From NCBI GenBank assembly GCA_031376425.1, contig JANMDR010000241.1, positions 1 through 20,030 of the forward strand: DNA of 20,030 nucleotides, in the 5' to 3' direction. The stretch is from JANMDR01 sp031376425. Lineage in GTDB: Bacteria; Pseudomonadota; Gammaproteobacteria; Burkholderiales; Usitatibacteraceae. How positions within the stretch are numbered: the stretch's first letter is position 1; each line of letters opens with the position of its first letter. A model generated the notes under the pieces. It worked only from the letters and a program-made list of their open reading frames with translations. It did not search any database and was not told the DNA's origin. Positions 6,224 to 14,086 of this stretch are shown here, piece after piece. Both the position numbers and the translations under genes were made by a program.

Positions 6224-7864
6224 TTACCTAAACATTTGCAACGTTTTGTTATGGTTAACACGTCCCAAACTATTAGCTTGCTTTCGCAATAAGATCTGCC
6301 CAATAACTGGCGTGGATGCACTCCTGTTTTGACCGCTATTTTTCAAATTAATTAAAGCGAGTTGCCGAGCACGGCTAGACGGGGTGGATAATTTGAATGT
6401 GGTATTTATGCCAACTGGCATATCAATACAAATAGCGGACGATCTATCGCGGGGTAGTCGCAGTGCATCTAAGCGGTTCTTTGCTAATTCAAACGCCTGT
6501 GTTGCCGATTGGTGATTTGGCGTAATAGCTACAACAGGGTCAATGCTAGGGCATGCTGGCGCATCGCCAGCGCTATCAGCGTCATTAGCGCTACCTGCAC
6601 CCCCGGCACCACATTGAATTATTGGCGGTAACGTTGATTCAATGTAGGCCTGCTGTACCGCATTTTGTGCGGTTTTCTGCACGCGATATGAGGGTAGCAC
6701 ACCTTTTAGATCAATAAGGGTAACAGTAGCAGCTGGCGTTGCACACGCATCGCCATCAAGATTTGCATACAGCGCAATCATATTGAGTGGAGTCATTTGT
6801 GCAATTGGGCTATTTACTGTGGATTGGACAGCGTTGTTGTCGCTGACGAAACGTGATGCGATGGTTTCGGTAGGTATTACTGTTACCCACGCGTCAATGC
6901 GGCGTGATGCGGTGCTTGTTGAGCGCTCTGCTGCATCCGCAATAGAGGAGACGTCGCTTTGTTGCGGCCTGCTTGGGCTAGATGTATAGCCAATGCCGTT
7001 TAATGTTGGAAATGAAGATGGCTTATTTTTCTTACGTGCGCCTGCTCTGCTTTGCGGTTGTTCAAAAATTATTGCTGGCGTAGCAGCAAGTAAGTCGTTT
7101 GCGGATGTGATGTCGTCCGCAGTTGTGAAGGGCTGATTTTCAGGTAAATTGAGTTTGTTGGTTGTGCCATCACTCATCGCTAGCCGCAGAGTTACACCAC
7201 CTAACGGTAGGTCAGTTGTGGCTACGAATAGGAAGAGTAGTGTGCCACTGGCTGTCGCACCGCGAACGAGCTTCTGGCGTTGGGCTGCGCTAATGCTAAG
7301 GTCTGGCCAGTAGAGCAACACGCGTGCCGTACTTGCACTTAGCGCTTTTGATGCCGCCCAGTAGCCAGCATGACCACTTGCCATCACTACCTGAAGGTGA
7401 TGTGTATCAACGCCATAGTCACGCAAGCTAGGAAAGTGGGGCATTTGTGGTGGTGAAATCAACGCGACTTGTTCCTTGACTGCGGTGAGGCGCTGGAATA
7501 ACGGTAAAAATAAGACAAGTTCGCTAAATGCAAACGCATCGGCAGTAATTTCTACGGCACCAGTTTTCGGCCAACCCTTTGTAGGAAGTGCTGCATCTAA
7601 GGCTGCATGCCCAGTGCTGTGGTTGGAAATGTTAGTAATGTTGTTAATAGCCGTTGCGCTAGGTGCGCTTACCGTAGCTGGCATTTTGCGAGTTGCCAAC
7701 ATCTTAGAAATAAGTGACGCCAATTGTATTTTATGCGTTGAAGTATCGCGAGCGTTGCTAAGATTTAGCTTGTCGTCAATAAAATGGGTTGTTTGCATGC
7801 GGAGTTGGTCAAAAGTAAGCTGCACACGATCAAATACAGAATTAAGGGCAAAATTAAAAGTCAT
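6224..7864 (-). CDS. Enlarged ImuA-like SOS protein
   Basis: ImuA-family proteins are RecA-like accessory factors of the ImuA-ImuB-DnaE2 mutagenic translesion polymerase. Residues about 83-232 match the family's pattern: GHAALDAALPTKGWP, a segment like GELSLLLPLLARLT (SELVLFLPLFQRLT), VALISPPQMPHFPSL, WAASKAL, VLLYWPD and GGVTLRLAMS. No Walker A lysine motif is visible, as is usual for ImuA. The protein has 546 residues, against roughly 200-260 for the family. A low-complexity stretch of about 240 residues separates the core from a tail (RARQLALINLKNSGQNR) that may be the normal C-terminal strand. ATG has GGAG six bases upstream. It is 49 bp downstream of lexA, as in lexA-imuA cassettes, but no imuB or dnaE2 follows: the next gene is convergent after 15 bp. 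Function in mutagenesis is uncertain. Confidence 0.72.
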   Translation of the reverse strand: MTFNFALNSVFDRVQLTFDQLRMQTTHFIDDKLNLSNARDTSTHKIQLASLISKMLATRKMPATVSAPSATAINNITNISNHSTGHAALDAALPTKGWPKTGAVEITADAFAFSELVLFLPLFQRLTAVKEQVALISPPQMPHFPSLRDYGVDTHHLQVVMASGHAGYWAASKALSASTARVLLYWPDLSISAAQRQKLVRGATASGTLLFLFVATTDLPLGGVTLRLAMSDGTTNKLNLPENQPFTTADDITSANDLLAATPAIIFEQPQSRAGARKKNKPSSFPTLNGIGYTSSPSRPQQSDVSSIADAAERSTSTASRRIDAWVTVIPTETIASRFVSDNNAVQSTVNSPIAQMTPLNMIALYANLDGDACATPAATVTLIDLKGVLPSYRVQKTAQNAVQQAYIESTLPPIIQCGAGGAGSANDADSAGDAPACPSIDPVVAITPNHQSATQAFELAKNRLDALRLPRDRSSAICIDMPVGINTTFKLSTPSSRARQLALINLKNSGQNRSASTPVIGQILLRKQANSLGRVNHNKTLQMFR

Positions 7865-7913
7865 GATGTTCTCCGCTACGGTTTAAGCTGCTGTATTAAG
7901 TTGATGCAACGAG

Positions 7914-8507
7914 CTAAGCTTGACGAATTAGGCCGACAAATAAGCCTTCTATAGAAAAATCGGCGCTTCTTGGATCAACTTCTATTGGCGCAAAATCTTG
8001 ATTCTCGGGCATTAGGCGCACTTTTTCGCCTTGGCGGGTATAGCGTTTTAGAGTGACTTCTTCACCGATGCGAGCGACAACTACCTGGCCGTTACGGGCG
8101 TCACTGGTTTTGTGGACAGCGACTAAATCACCGTCAATAACGCCGATATCGCGCATGCTCATGCCTTTGACGCGCAGCAAAAAATCAGCGTGCGGGTGAA
8201 AGTAGTTGGCATCAAATTTCACACGAGTTTCGATATTTTCTTGTGCCAAAATTGGGCTGCCTGCGGCTACTCGACCAATTACAGCCAAACCGGACTCTTG
8301 CAATAACGTAATGCCGCGCGCCTTACCAGCCTGCAGTTTGATCGCACCTTTTGTCACTAAGGCTTGCAGGTGTTTAACGACCGCGTTGTGCGATGCAAAG
8401 CCAAAATGAGCTTGAATTTCCTGCAAGCTTGGCGGCATAGAAGCGCCGTCGATGGTTTCACGAATGAAGTCAAAAATAGCTTGTTGGCGAGGAGTTAGGT
8501 TTTGCAA
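7914..8507 (-). CDS. lexA: LexA repressor, SOS regulator
   Basis: LexA represses SOS genes and cleaves itself when stimulated by RecA filaments. The N-terminal winged helix is residues 1-69, and the C-terminal S24 peptidase fold carries the scissile bond A82-G83 (VAAGSP) and the Ser-Lys dyad S117 (GMSMRD) and K154 (TLKRY). The start is TTG: translation from it (MQNLTPRQQ) lines up with the E. coli LexA N-terminus MKALTARQQ, and no in-frame ATG lies upstream. The Shine-Dalgarno is weak. At 197 residues it is slightly shorter than the roughly 202-216 of common proteobacterial forms because the linker is short. The recognition helix reads SHNAVVKHL, where E. coli has SPNAAEEHL, so two glutamates are replaced. 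An 18-bp palindrome 72-89 bases upstream is a candidate autoregulatory site. It is probably cotranscribed with the imuA-like gene. Confidence 0.95.
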   Translation of the reverse strand: MQNLTPRQQAIFDFIRETIDGASMPPSLQEIQAHFGFASHNAVVKHLQALVTKGAIKLQAGKARGITLLQESGLAVIGRVAAGSPILAQENIETRVKFDANYFHPHADFLLRVKGMSMRDIGVIDGDLVAVHKTSDARNGQVVVARIGEEVTLKRYTRQGEKVRLMPENQDFAPIEVDPRSADFSIEGLFVGLIRQA

Positions 8508-8578
8508 GGTTGGCTCAATATTTGAAAAAGTTGTTTTATTACAATGGCTTAGGATTTTAAGGTGGTGCAGAATCAGTA

Positions 8579-8596
8579 GGTGTAAATAATTACACC
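8579..8596 (-). promoter_or_regulatory. Candidate atypical LexA operator upstream of lexA
   Basis: GGTGTAAATAATTACACC is a near-perfect palindrome (one mismatched pair near the centre). Its core GTGT-N8-ACAC has the half-site spacing of the classical CTGT-N8-ACAG LexA box with C/G swapped at the outer position. It lies between the recJ terminator and lexA, just upstream of a possible -10 (TAAAAT at about 8553-8558 on the minus strand). Binding is inferred, not shown. Confidence 0.45.
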
Positions 8597-8673
8597 ATAT
8601 TGTTTTTGGGAATGCAAGGATTATTTTTTAGGCTGGCACTCAATGCGTTGCTTAGAGCGTAGGCAGCAGACGT

Positions 8674-8716
8674 AAAAAAAGCCTTAGCGATACTTATTTC
8701 GAAGTATCTCCAAGGC
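8674..8716 (-). terminator. Rho-independent terminator of recJ
   Basis: On the minus strand GCCTTGGAGATACTT (8716-8702) pairs with AAGTATCGCTAAGGC (8695-8681) with two mismatched pairs and a 6-base loop, followed by seven T residues. It begins 22 bases after the recJ stop and isolates lexA from recJ transcription. Confidence 0.9.
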
Positions 8717-8737
8717 ATTTACTTCGCTAAAAAACTG

Positions 8738-10459
8738 CTATACCAACTGCTCAAATATTAATTGCAGGGTTTCGTTTCCCCGAAACTCATTACGGCTGAG
8801 GCGGAATGCGCCTTCAATTTGCGCGGGTACGGGGTCGGGGGAGCCGAAGCGTAGCGCCTCGATTTCTATATTGCTGCCCGTCATATTCAGCTTTAGTTTT
8901 AGGTGTTTTTCGCCGACAACTTTTTGCGATACCACGTTAAATTTGCCGCGAAAAGTGGGAGGGGCAAAGCCTTGGCCCCAAATATATTTTTGGGTTTCGC
9001 GGACGAAGTCGAGGTTGAAATCGCCACTGGCTAGTTCACCGTCTGTTTCAACGCGCAAGGCCAAATCTTCCGGTTGCAACATATTGCGGGCTGCTGCTTC
9101 GAAGGCCTGCACAAAGGCTGGGTAGTCATCCACTTTTAGGCTTAAGCCTGCGGCCATGGCGTGACCACCAAACTTTTGCAGTAATTGCGGATGCCGTTTT
9201 GATACTAAATCTAAGGCATCGCGCAGGTGCAGGGTGTTAATTGAGCGGCCTGAGCCTTTCAAGTTGCCTTGGCCATCGGGTGCAAAGGCAATGACGGGTC
9301 GGTGAAAGCGCTCGCGCACGCGCGACGCCAAAATGCCGATCACTCCCTGGTGCCACGTGGGTTGATAGACGCAGATGGTATAGCCGTCCGTTGGCGCAGT
9401 ATTGTCGGTTGTCGCTTCGTCAAGTTGAAACATCGCTTCGTCGCGCATATCGCCTTCAATTTCGCGGCGCTCTCGGTTTAGGGTATCGAGTTTGGTGGCG
9501 AGGGTTTGCGCAGTGTCGCTATCTTCAGCTAATAAGCAGCTAATACCTAAGCTCATATCCGTCAAACGGCCAGCGGCATTTAAGCGCGGACCAATCACAA
9601 AACCAAGTTCGTATACAGAAGCGGTTTCGGCTTTGCGGCCAGCGATATCTAGCAAGGCCATGATACCGGGAGATGCCCGCCCCGAACGGATCCGCGCCAA
9701 ACCTTGATCCACAAAAATACGATTATTTTGATCTAGGCGTACCACGTCGGCTACGGTGCCAAGGGCTAATAAATCGAGTAATACCGATAAGTTTGGTGCT
9801 TGTGTGGTTTCATAAGCGCCGCGCCTACGCAACTCTGCACGCAATGCCAGCATGACGTAAAAAATCACACCACAACCCGCCAAATTTTTGCTGGCAAAAT
9901 TACAGCCTACTTGGTTGGGGTTCACAATACACGCAGCTTGCGGGGTGATTGTGCCGGGTAAATGATGGTCAGTTACCAGTACTTTTATGCCAAGGCGGTT
10001 GGCTTCGGCCACGCCGTCAGCGCTGGCAGTACCGTTATCCACGGTAATAATCCAATCCGGTTTTTGCGTAAACGCTAAACGCACAATTTCCGGCGTCAAA
10101 CCATAGCCATATTCAAAGCGGTTTGGCACAATAAAATCAACAATCGCCCCCATCATGCGTAGTGCTTTCATGCCGATGGCGCAGGCGGTAGCACCATCAG
10201 CATCGTAATCAGCCACAATCAGCAAGCGCTGTTTAGCGGCAATAGCATCCGCTAGCAAGATAGCGGCAGCGCCGCTATTGGTGAGGGTTTCTGGCGGAAT
10301 GAGGGCGCTTAAATCGGTGTTTAACTCTGCAGTACTCACCACGCCGCGCGCTGCGAATAGCCGCGCCATGCGGGGCGATAAGCCAGAATGTTGGAGTTGT
10401 GATGCGGCGGCCTCATTTACAAGGCGGGTAAAAATTTGCGGCTTTAAATTAGTGGTCAT
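8738..10459 (-). CDS. recJ: Single-stranded-DNA-specific 5'-3' exonuclease RecJ
   Basis: RecJ degrades single-stranded DNA 5' to 3' in RecF-pathway recombination, mismatch repair and fork processing, using Mn2+/Mg2+. DHH-family motifs are visible: motif I D84-Y-D86-A-D88-G, motif II around D141-N-G, and motif III D164-H165-H166. The DHHA1 domain shows the GGHAMAAGLSL signature, and the C-terminal OB-like region ends the protein. The length of 573 residues matches the family (about 550-580). ATG overlaps the stop of the preceding RpfE-type gene by ATGA, so the two form an operon, ended by a strong terminator. Confidence 0.97.
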   Translation of the reverse strand: MTTNLKPQIFTRLVNEAAASQLQHSGLSPRMARLFAARGVVSTAELNTDLSALIPPETLTNSGAAAILLADAIAAKQRLLIVADYDADGATACAIGMKALRMMGAIVDFIVPNRFEYGYGLTPEIVRLAFTQKPDWIITVDNGTASADGVAEANRLGIKVLVTDHHLPGTITPQAACIVNPNQVGCNFASKNLAGCGVIFYVMLALRAELRRRGAYETTQAPNLSVLLDLLALGTVADVVRLDQNNRIFVDQGLARIRSGRASPGIMALLDIAGRKAETASVYELGFVIGPRLNAAGRLTDMSLGISCLLAEDSDTAQTLATKLDTLNRERREIEGDMRDEAMFQLDEATTDNTAPTDGYTICVYQPTWHQGVIGILASRVRERFHRPVIAFAPDGQGNLKGSGRSINTLHLRDALDLVSKRHPQLLQKFGGHAMAAGLSLKVDDYPAFVQAFEAAARNMLQPEDLALRVETDGELASGDFNLDFVRETQKYIWGQGFAPPTFRGKFNVVSQKVVGEKHLKLKLNMTGSNIEIEALRFGSPDPVPAQIEGAFRLSRNEFRGNETLQLIFEQLV

Positions 10460-11535
10460 GGTGAAGGTTTTGAACTAAAAAGCTGCTTTAAAAAACCTTT
10501 GAATGAAAATGGTGCGATGGTGTAAATGGTGGTGTTGACTGTGTACGCATCAATTAGGCGCAAACAGCTAATTTCACCGCGTGTTAGCTTTTCCAGTAAG
10601 GGCGTGAAGACACTTAAGTCTAGGGCATCTCGGGTGTGTTTCCACCTTGAAAAATCTTGCTCCACCGCAATAGCTTCTAGTGCGTCAATGGTCACCACGC
10701 AATTTTCGCTAAATTGTGTTGATTCCCAATTATGGAGCGTTGCCGAGTATTTTAAGTTGTGAAAGTGCGCCAATGCCTGCGCTTCAAAATTATTGCTATA
10801 AACCCGCTTATAAACGTGCTTATAACCAGCTTGGAAATGGGCGAGCTTCTCTTGAAATGGTGCGGCATCCCCCCCAAACACCCACACCCCGTTAATAGGT
10901 GTAAGTGCCGCCGCCTCGCGCTTTTCATTCACGGGGTGGTTAAACAGTAGCATTTGCACTTCGTTTAATATTGATCGCCAATTTAGCGCCCCTGCCGCAC
11001 TTACCGGCATGTGCGTAAAAAGCTCGCCACGCGCGGCAATCCAGCTTGGGCTACTGGCTGAGGGAGCCGTATTTACGGGGCATTGCACATACCAACGGGC
11101 TGGTGTAGCCGCAGCAAACTTTAGCCCATCTTGGGCAAAATGTTGATTTAGTGTGGCAATCAGGGCGGTGGCTTCATCAGAACTTATTTCTAAATGAGTG
11201 CCTCTAAAAAGCGCTAAAGCGTCGCGATCAGGCTTTAAGTAAACGGGTTCGGCGACTAACCAAACATGGTTTGCAGCGGGTGGTGCTAGGCGTTTTGCGG
11301 CAATTTCGGCATTGGAAAACAGGCTGGAAACGGCTGAATTTACAGCATCTTCAGGTACTTTTAACGCGCTTAAAAGCCAAGGAAAACTGCCGGGTGCAGT
11401 GGCAATGGCTTCGGTTTTACGCGCTTTACCTAATAACGCAGCCAAAGCAGCCGGTGGCGTGGTCGCGGATATGGGCAATGCCGCTAGCGCAGCGGCCGAA
11501 AGTTGCAAATTTGGAATCAATATATCGACATTCAT
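10456..11535 (-). CDS. RpfE-type / cofactor-independent phosphoglycerate-mutase-like protein
   Basis: This resembles proteins annotated in betaproteobacteria and xanthomonads as regulatory protein RpfE type or as phosphoglycerate mutase-like. Conserved blocks are LVAEPVYLKPDRD (93-104), ELFTHMP (171-177), NWRSILNEVQMLLFNHPVN (185-203) and INGVWVFGGD (214-223). I see no signal peptide or transmembrane segment and cannot identify catalytic metal ligands, so enzymatic activity is doubtful and the true role is unknown. It has 359 residues. ATG is preceded by a short GAG. The ATGA overlap with recJ implies translational coupling. This arrangement beside recJ and divergent from lolC recurs in related genomes, from general knowledge, which hints at a conserved link that is not understood. 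Confidence 0.75.
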   Translation of the reverse strand: MNVDILIPNLQLSAAALAALPISATTPPAALAALLGKARKTEAIATAPGSFPWLLSALKVPEDAVNSAVSSLFSNAEIAAKRLAPPAANHVWLVAEPVYLKPDRDALALFRGTHLEISSDEATALIATLNQHFAQDGLKFAAATPARWYVQCPVNTAPSASSPSWIAARGELFTHMPVSAAGALNWRSILNEVQMLLFNHPVNEKREAAALTPINGVWVFGGDAAPFQEKLAHFQAGYKHVYKRVYSNNFEAQALAHFHNLKYSATLHNWESTQFSENCVVTIDALEAIAVEQDFSRWKHTRDALDLSVFTPLLEKLTRGEISCLRLIDAYTVNTTIYTIAPFSFKGFLKQLFSSKPSP

Positions 11536-11554
11536 AAGCTCGGCAGTCTATCAT
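11525..11554 (+). promoter_or_regulatory. Candidate sigma-70 promoter for lolC-lolD
   Basis: TCGACA (11525-11530, 5 of 6 to TTGACA) is 18 bases from TATCAT (11549-11554, 5 of 6 to TATAAT). Transcription would start near 11561, about 25 bases before the TTG start of lolC. The -35 lies inside the first codons of the divergent RpfE-type gene. Confidence 0.45.
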
Positions 11555-11585
11555 TGCGCAACTCATTTTTAAGCGATCCCCCATT

Positions 11586-12860
11586 TTGAATCCATTATTA
11601 AACGCTTATTCGCTTTTTATCGGGCTGCGCTACACCCGTGCTAAGCGTAAAACTCGCTTTATTAGCTTTATTTCACTTATTTCTGTTGGCGGTATTGCCT
11701 TAGGTATTACAGCGCTCATTGTGGTGCTATCGGTGATGAATGGCTTTCAGCGCGAAATTCGCGGCAAAATTTTAGGTGTTGCCTCGCACGTGCAGGTGAT
11801 GAGTAATGGTGAGGGCATTGCTGATTGGAAAACAGTAGAAGCGGAAAGCCGTAAGAACTCTGCTGTCATGGCCGCCGCACCATTTGTCAACGGACAAGGA
11901 ATGCTGGTGAATGGGAACAATATTCGCGGCGTTGGCATACGCGGTATTTTGCCGAATGAAGAAGCAACGGTATCAACACTTGCCCGCGATATGCTATTTG
12001 ATACCAAATTAGACAGCCTTAAAGCTGGCGAATATGGCATCGTGCTCGGTAATGAACTTGCTCGGGCACTACGGGTACGGGCAGGTGAGAAAATCCAACT
12101 TATGGCACCGCAAGGTAGTCTAACCCCAGCGGGTTTAGTGCCGCGTCTACGGTCATTTACGGTGATCGGCTTATTCTCGTCGGGTCATTATGAATATGAC
12201 CTCAATTTAGCTCTCATTCATCTGCGTGATGCCCAAGTACTATTCCGCATGGAAGATAATGTTTCGGGGCTACGTTTGAAGCTGGATCAAACTGATAAAG
12301 CGCCGCTCGTGGCGAAGGCATTAAATAGCCAATTTTTTGATTCAAAAGTGACGCCGAACCTATACGTCACCGATTGGACGCAGCAAAACCAAACTTACTT
12401 TAATGCAGTGCAAATTGAAAAGCGCATGATGTTCATCATCTTGCTACTCATTATCGCGGTGGCCGCGTTTAACTTGGTGGCAACCCTAGTGATGGCAGTG
12501 ACGGATAAACAATCAGATATCGCCATTTTGCGCACCTTGGGCGCCAGTCCGGCAGGCATTATGAAAATATTTATGGTGCAGGGTGCGCTCATTGGCGTGA
12601 TTGGTACGGTTTTAGGGGGGATAGCTGGCGTCGCCTTGGCCTGGAATGTGGGCGATATCGTCGCGGGGATTGAAAAAATATTAGGTCAAACCTTGTTGGC
12701 AAAAGAGCTTTATTTTGTGCCGCGACTGCCTTCCGATTTACATTGGGGCGAAGTAGGGCTGGTAGCGTCCTTAGCACTAGGCATGGCCTTAATCGCGACG
12801 ATTTACCCAAGCCTCCGTGCTGCCAATGTGCGTCCTGCGGAGGCACTTCGCTATGAATAA
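11586..12860 (+). CDS. lolC: Lipoprotein-releasing ABC transporter permease (LolC/LolE family)
   Basis: This inner-membrane permease extracts mature lipoproteins from the inner membrane and passes them to LolA, powered by LolD. An N-terminal amphipathic start (FIGLRYTRAKRKTRFISFISLISVGGIALG is the family pattern; first part at about 11-20) leads into TM1 (about 28-50). A large periplasmic domain follows (about 55-270), then three C-terminal membrane segments (about 278-302, 322-350 and 385-412), ending in the typical VRPAEALRYE. It has 424 residues, normal for the family. The start is TTG with a poor Shine-Dalgarno; no upstream ATG is available and the family N-terminus fits. Only one permease gene is present here, so the complex could be a homodimer (LolF-like) or a second gene may lie elsewhere. 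Confidence 0.93.
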   Translation: MNPLLNAYSLFIGLRYTRAKRKTRFISFISLISVGGIALGITALIVVLSVMNGFQREIRGKILGVASHVQVMSNGEGIADWKTVEAESRKNSAVMAAAPFVNGQGMLVNGNNIRGVGIRGILPNEEATVSTLARDMLFDTKLDSLKAGEYGIVLGNELARALRVRAGEKIQLMAPQGSLTPAGLVPRLRSFTVIGLFSSGHYEYDLNLALIHLRDAQVLFRMEDNVSGLRLKLDQTDKAPLVAKALNSQFFDSKVTPNLYVTDWTQQNQTYFNAVQIEKRMMFIILLLIIAVAAFNLVATLVMAVTDKQSDIAILRTLGASPAGIMKIFMVQGALIGVIGTVLGGIAGVALAWNVGDIVAGIEKILGQTLLAKELYFVPRLPSDLHWGEVGLVASLALGMALIATIYPSLRAANVRPAEALRYE

Positions 12861-13548
12861 GTCTCCACAAAATTCCGGCATTGTTATGCAGTGCGATAAC
12901 GTGACCAAATCCTTCGGTGATGGCGCAGCTACCGTGCATGTTTTAAACAATTTAAACCTTACCGTGAACGCCGGCGAAACTGTTGCGATAGTGGGGCAAT
13001 CAGGTTCGGGTAAAAGCACGCTCCTGCACATCTTGGGGGGGCTAGATTTGCCTAGCAGCGGCGTTATATTGTTGCAAGGTAAAGCAATAAATAAGTTATC
13101 GCCAGTTGAGCAAGGCAATTTGCGGAATCAGGCACTTGGGTTTGTGTATCAGTTTCATCATTTGCTTAATGAATTTTCAGCGCTTGAAAACGTGGCAATG
13201 CCACTACGCATAAGGGGTATGCGTTTGAGTGAAGCGCACGAGCGTGCTGCCGCTATTTTGCATGAAGTAGGCTTAAGCCATCGGGTTACGCATGTGCCCG
13301 GTCAGCTCTCAGGGGGGGAGCGGCAAAGAGTGGCTATTGCACGCGCTCTCGTGACTGAACCTGCTTGTGTATTGGCCGATGAACCGACAGGCAATCTTGA
13401 TCGTGCCACGGCAGATGCAGTTTTCGAGCTTATTTTGACATTGAACGCTAAGCGCAATGCAGCATTGATTATGGTTACCCATGATCGTGCATTGGCGACA
13501 AAAATGAGTCGTGTTGAAACGTTACAAGATGGCCGTTTTGTTGACTAA
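12853..13548 (+). CDS. lolD: Lipoprotein-releasing ABC transporter ATPase LolD
   Basis: LolD is the cytoplasmic ATPase that energises lipoprotein release. Walker A is GQSGSGKST (48-56), the Q-loop glutamine is Q100, the ABC signature is LSGGERQ (152-158), Walker B ends ADEPTGNLD with E177, and the switch histidine is H210. It has 231 residues. I choose ATG at 12853: GGAGG at 12839-12843 is nine bases upstream, and translation gives the normal family N-terminus. An upstream in-frame ATG at 12817 would lie well inside lolC. The ATGAATAA overlap with the lolC stop (8 bp) indicates translational coupling. Confidence 0.96.
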   Translation: MNKSPQNSGIVMQCDNVTKSFGDGAATVHVLNNLNLTVNAGETVAIVGQSGSGKSTLLHILGGLDLPSSGVILLQGKAINKLSPVEQGNLRNQALGFVYQFHHLLNEFSALENVAMPLRIRGMRLSEAHERAAAILHEVGLSHRVTHVPGQLSGGERQRVAIARALVTEPACVLADEPTGNLDRATADAVFELILTLNAKRNAALIMVTHDRALATKMSRVETLQDGRFVD

Positions 13549-13652
13549 TTAAACGCGTTGCTATAGCAAGCTGCCATAGTACGCTGCTATAAAAATGGTG
13601 CACTGCATCATTAAAAAACGCTTAATTTCATTACCTATTTTCATGAAAGTGG

Positions 13653-13682
13653 TTGACTATGGTCGTCCGTGCCGCCTATACT
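13653..13682 (+). promoter_or_regulatory. Sigma-70-like promoter of the DUF4212-symporter operon
   Basis: TTGACT (13653-13658) and TATACT (13677-13682) are separated by 18 bases, each 5 of 6 to consensus. The implied start near 13689 gives a 5' untranslated region of about 134 bases. Upstream, at 13562-13591, an inverted repeat TATAGCA/TGCTATA lies just after lolD without a T-run. Confidence 0.6.
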
Positions 13683-13695
13683 TTTAAGGCGTTAC

Positions 13696-13723
13696 GTGTG
13701 CGCTCAAGGTTTTTATTGCACAC
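13696..13723 (+). repeat. Inverted repeat in the 5' leader of the symporter operon
   Basis: GTGTGC (13696-13701) pairs with GCACAC (13718-13723) over a 16-base spacer. It starts about seven bases after the predicted transcription start. It could be an operator dyad or a 5' stabilising hairpin. Nothing else in the leader resembles a known riboswitch. Confidence 0.35.
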
Positions 13724-13822
13724 AAAATTAAATCGACAAAGTTTAAAATAAAAAGTCGAAAAGATGCAACTTGAAGTTTATTAAGTTAATCAGCATTCTT
13801 ATATTATAAAACGGAGGAACAC

Positions 13823-14086
13823 ATGGAACTTACGGAACTGCAACGCAGTTACTGGACGAAGAACTTGAAGATCACGGCTGTGCTATTGATCATTTGGTTC
13901 ATATCAACATTTGTCATGATTTTTTTTGCACGTGAATTAGCAGCCATTAATTTCTTCGGTTGGCCTCTTTCGTTTTATATGGCGGCACAAGGTTCATTGA
14001 TAATTTATGTATGCATCATCGGCTTTTACGCTTTACATATGCGCAAGCTTGATGTCGCGCATGGCGTTGATGAAGGAGACGCTTAA
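13823..14086 (+). CDS. DUF4212 small membrane subunit paired with the symporter
   Basis: DUF4212 proteins are small two-helix membrane proteins encoded immediately before sodium/solute symporters of the VC_2705 type, and are assumed to be a partner subunit. Two membrane segments are clear (about 16-36 and 50-72). The N-terminus LQRSYWTKNLKIT and WPLSFYMAAQGSLIIYV in the second segment are the family's conserved parts. The length of 87 residues is normal. A near-ideal Shine-Dalgarno (CGGAGGA, 13812-13818) precedes ATG. The stop overlaps the symporter start as TAATG. Confidence 0.93.
   Translation: MELTELQRSYWTKNLKITAVLLIIWFISTFVMIFFARELAAINFFGWPLSFYMAAQGSLIIYVCIIGFYALHMRKLDVAHGVDEGDA

Noticed and set aside
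12817..12852. Upstream in-frame ATG for lolD
   Set aside because: GGAGG spacing and family alignment favour ATG at 12853; the longer version adds twelve residues encoded inside lolC.
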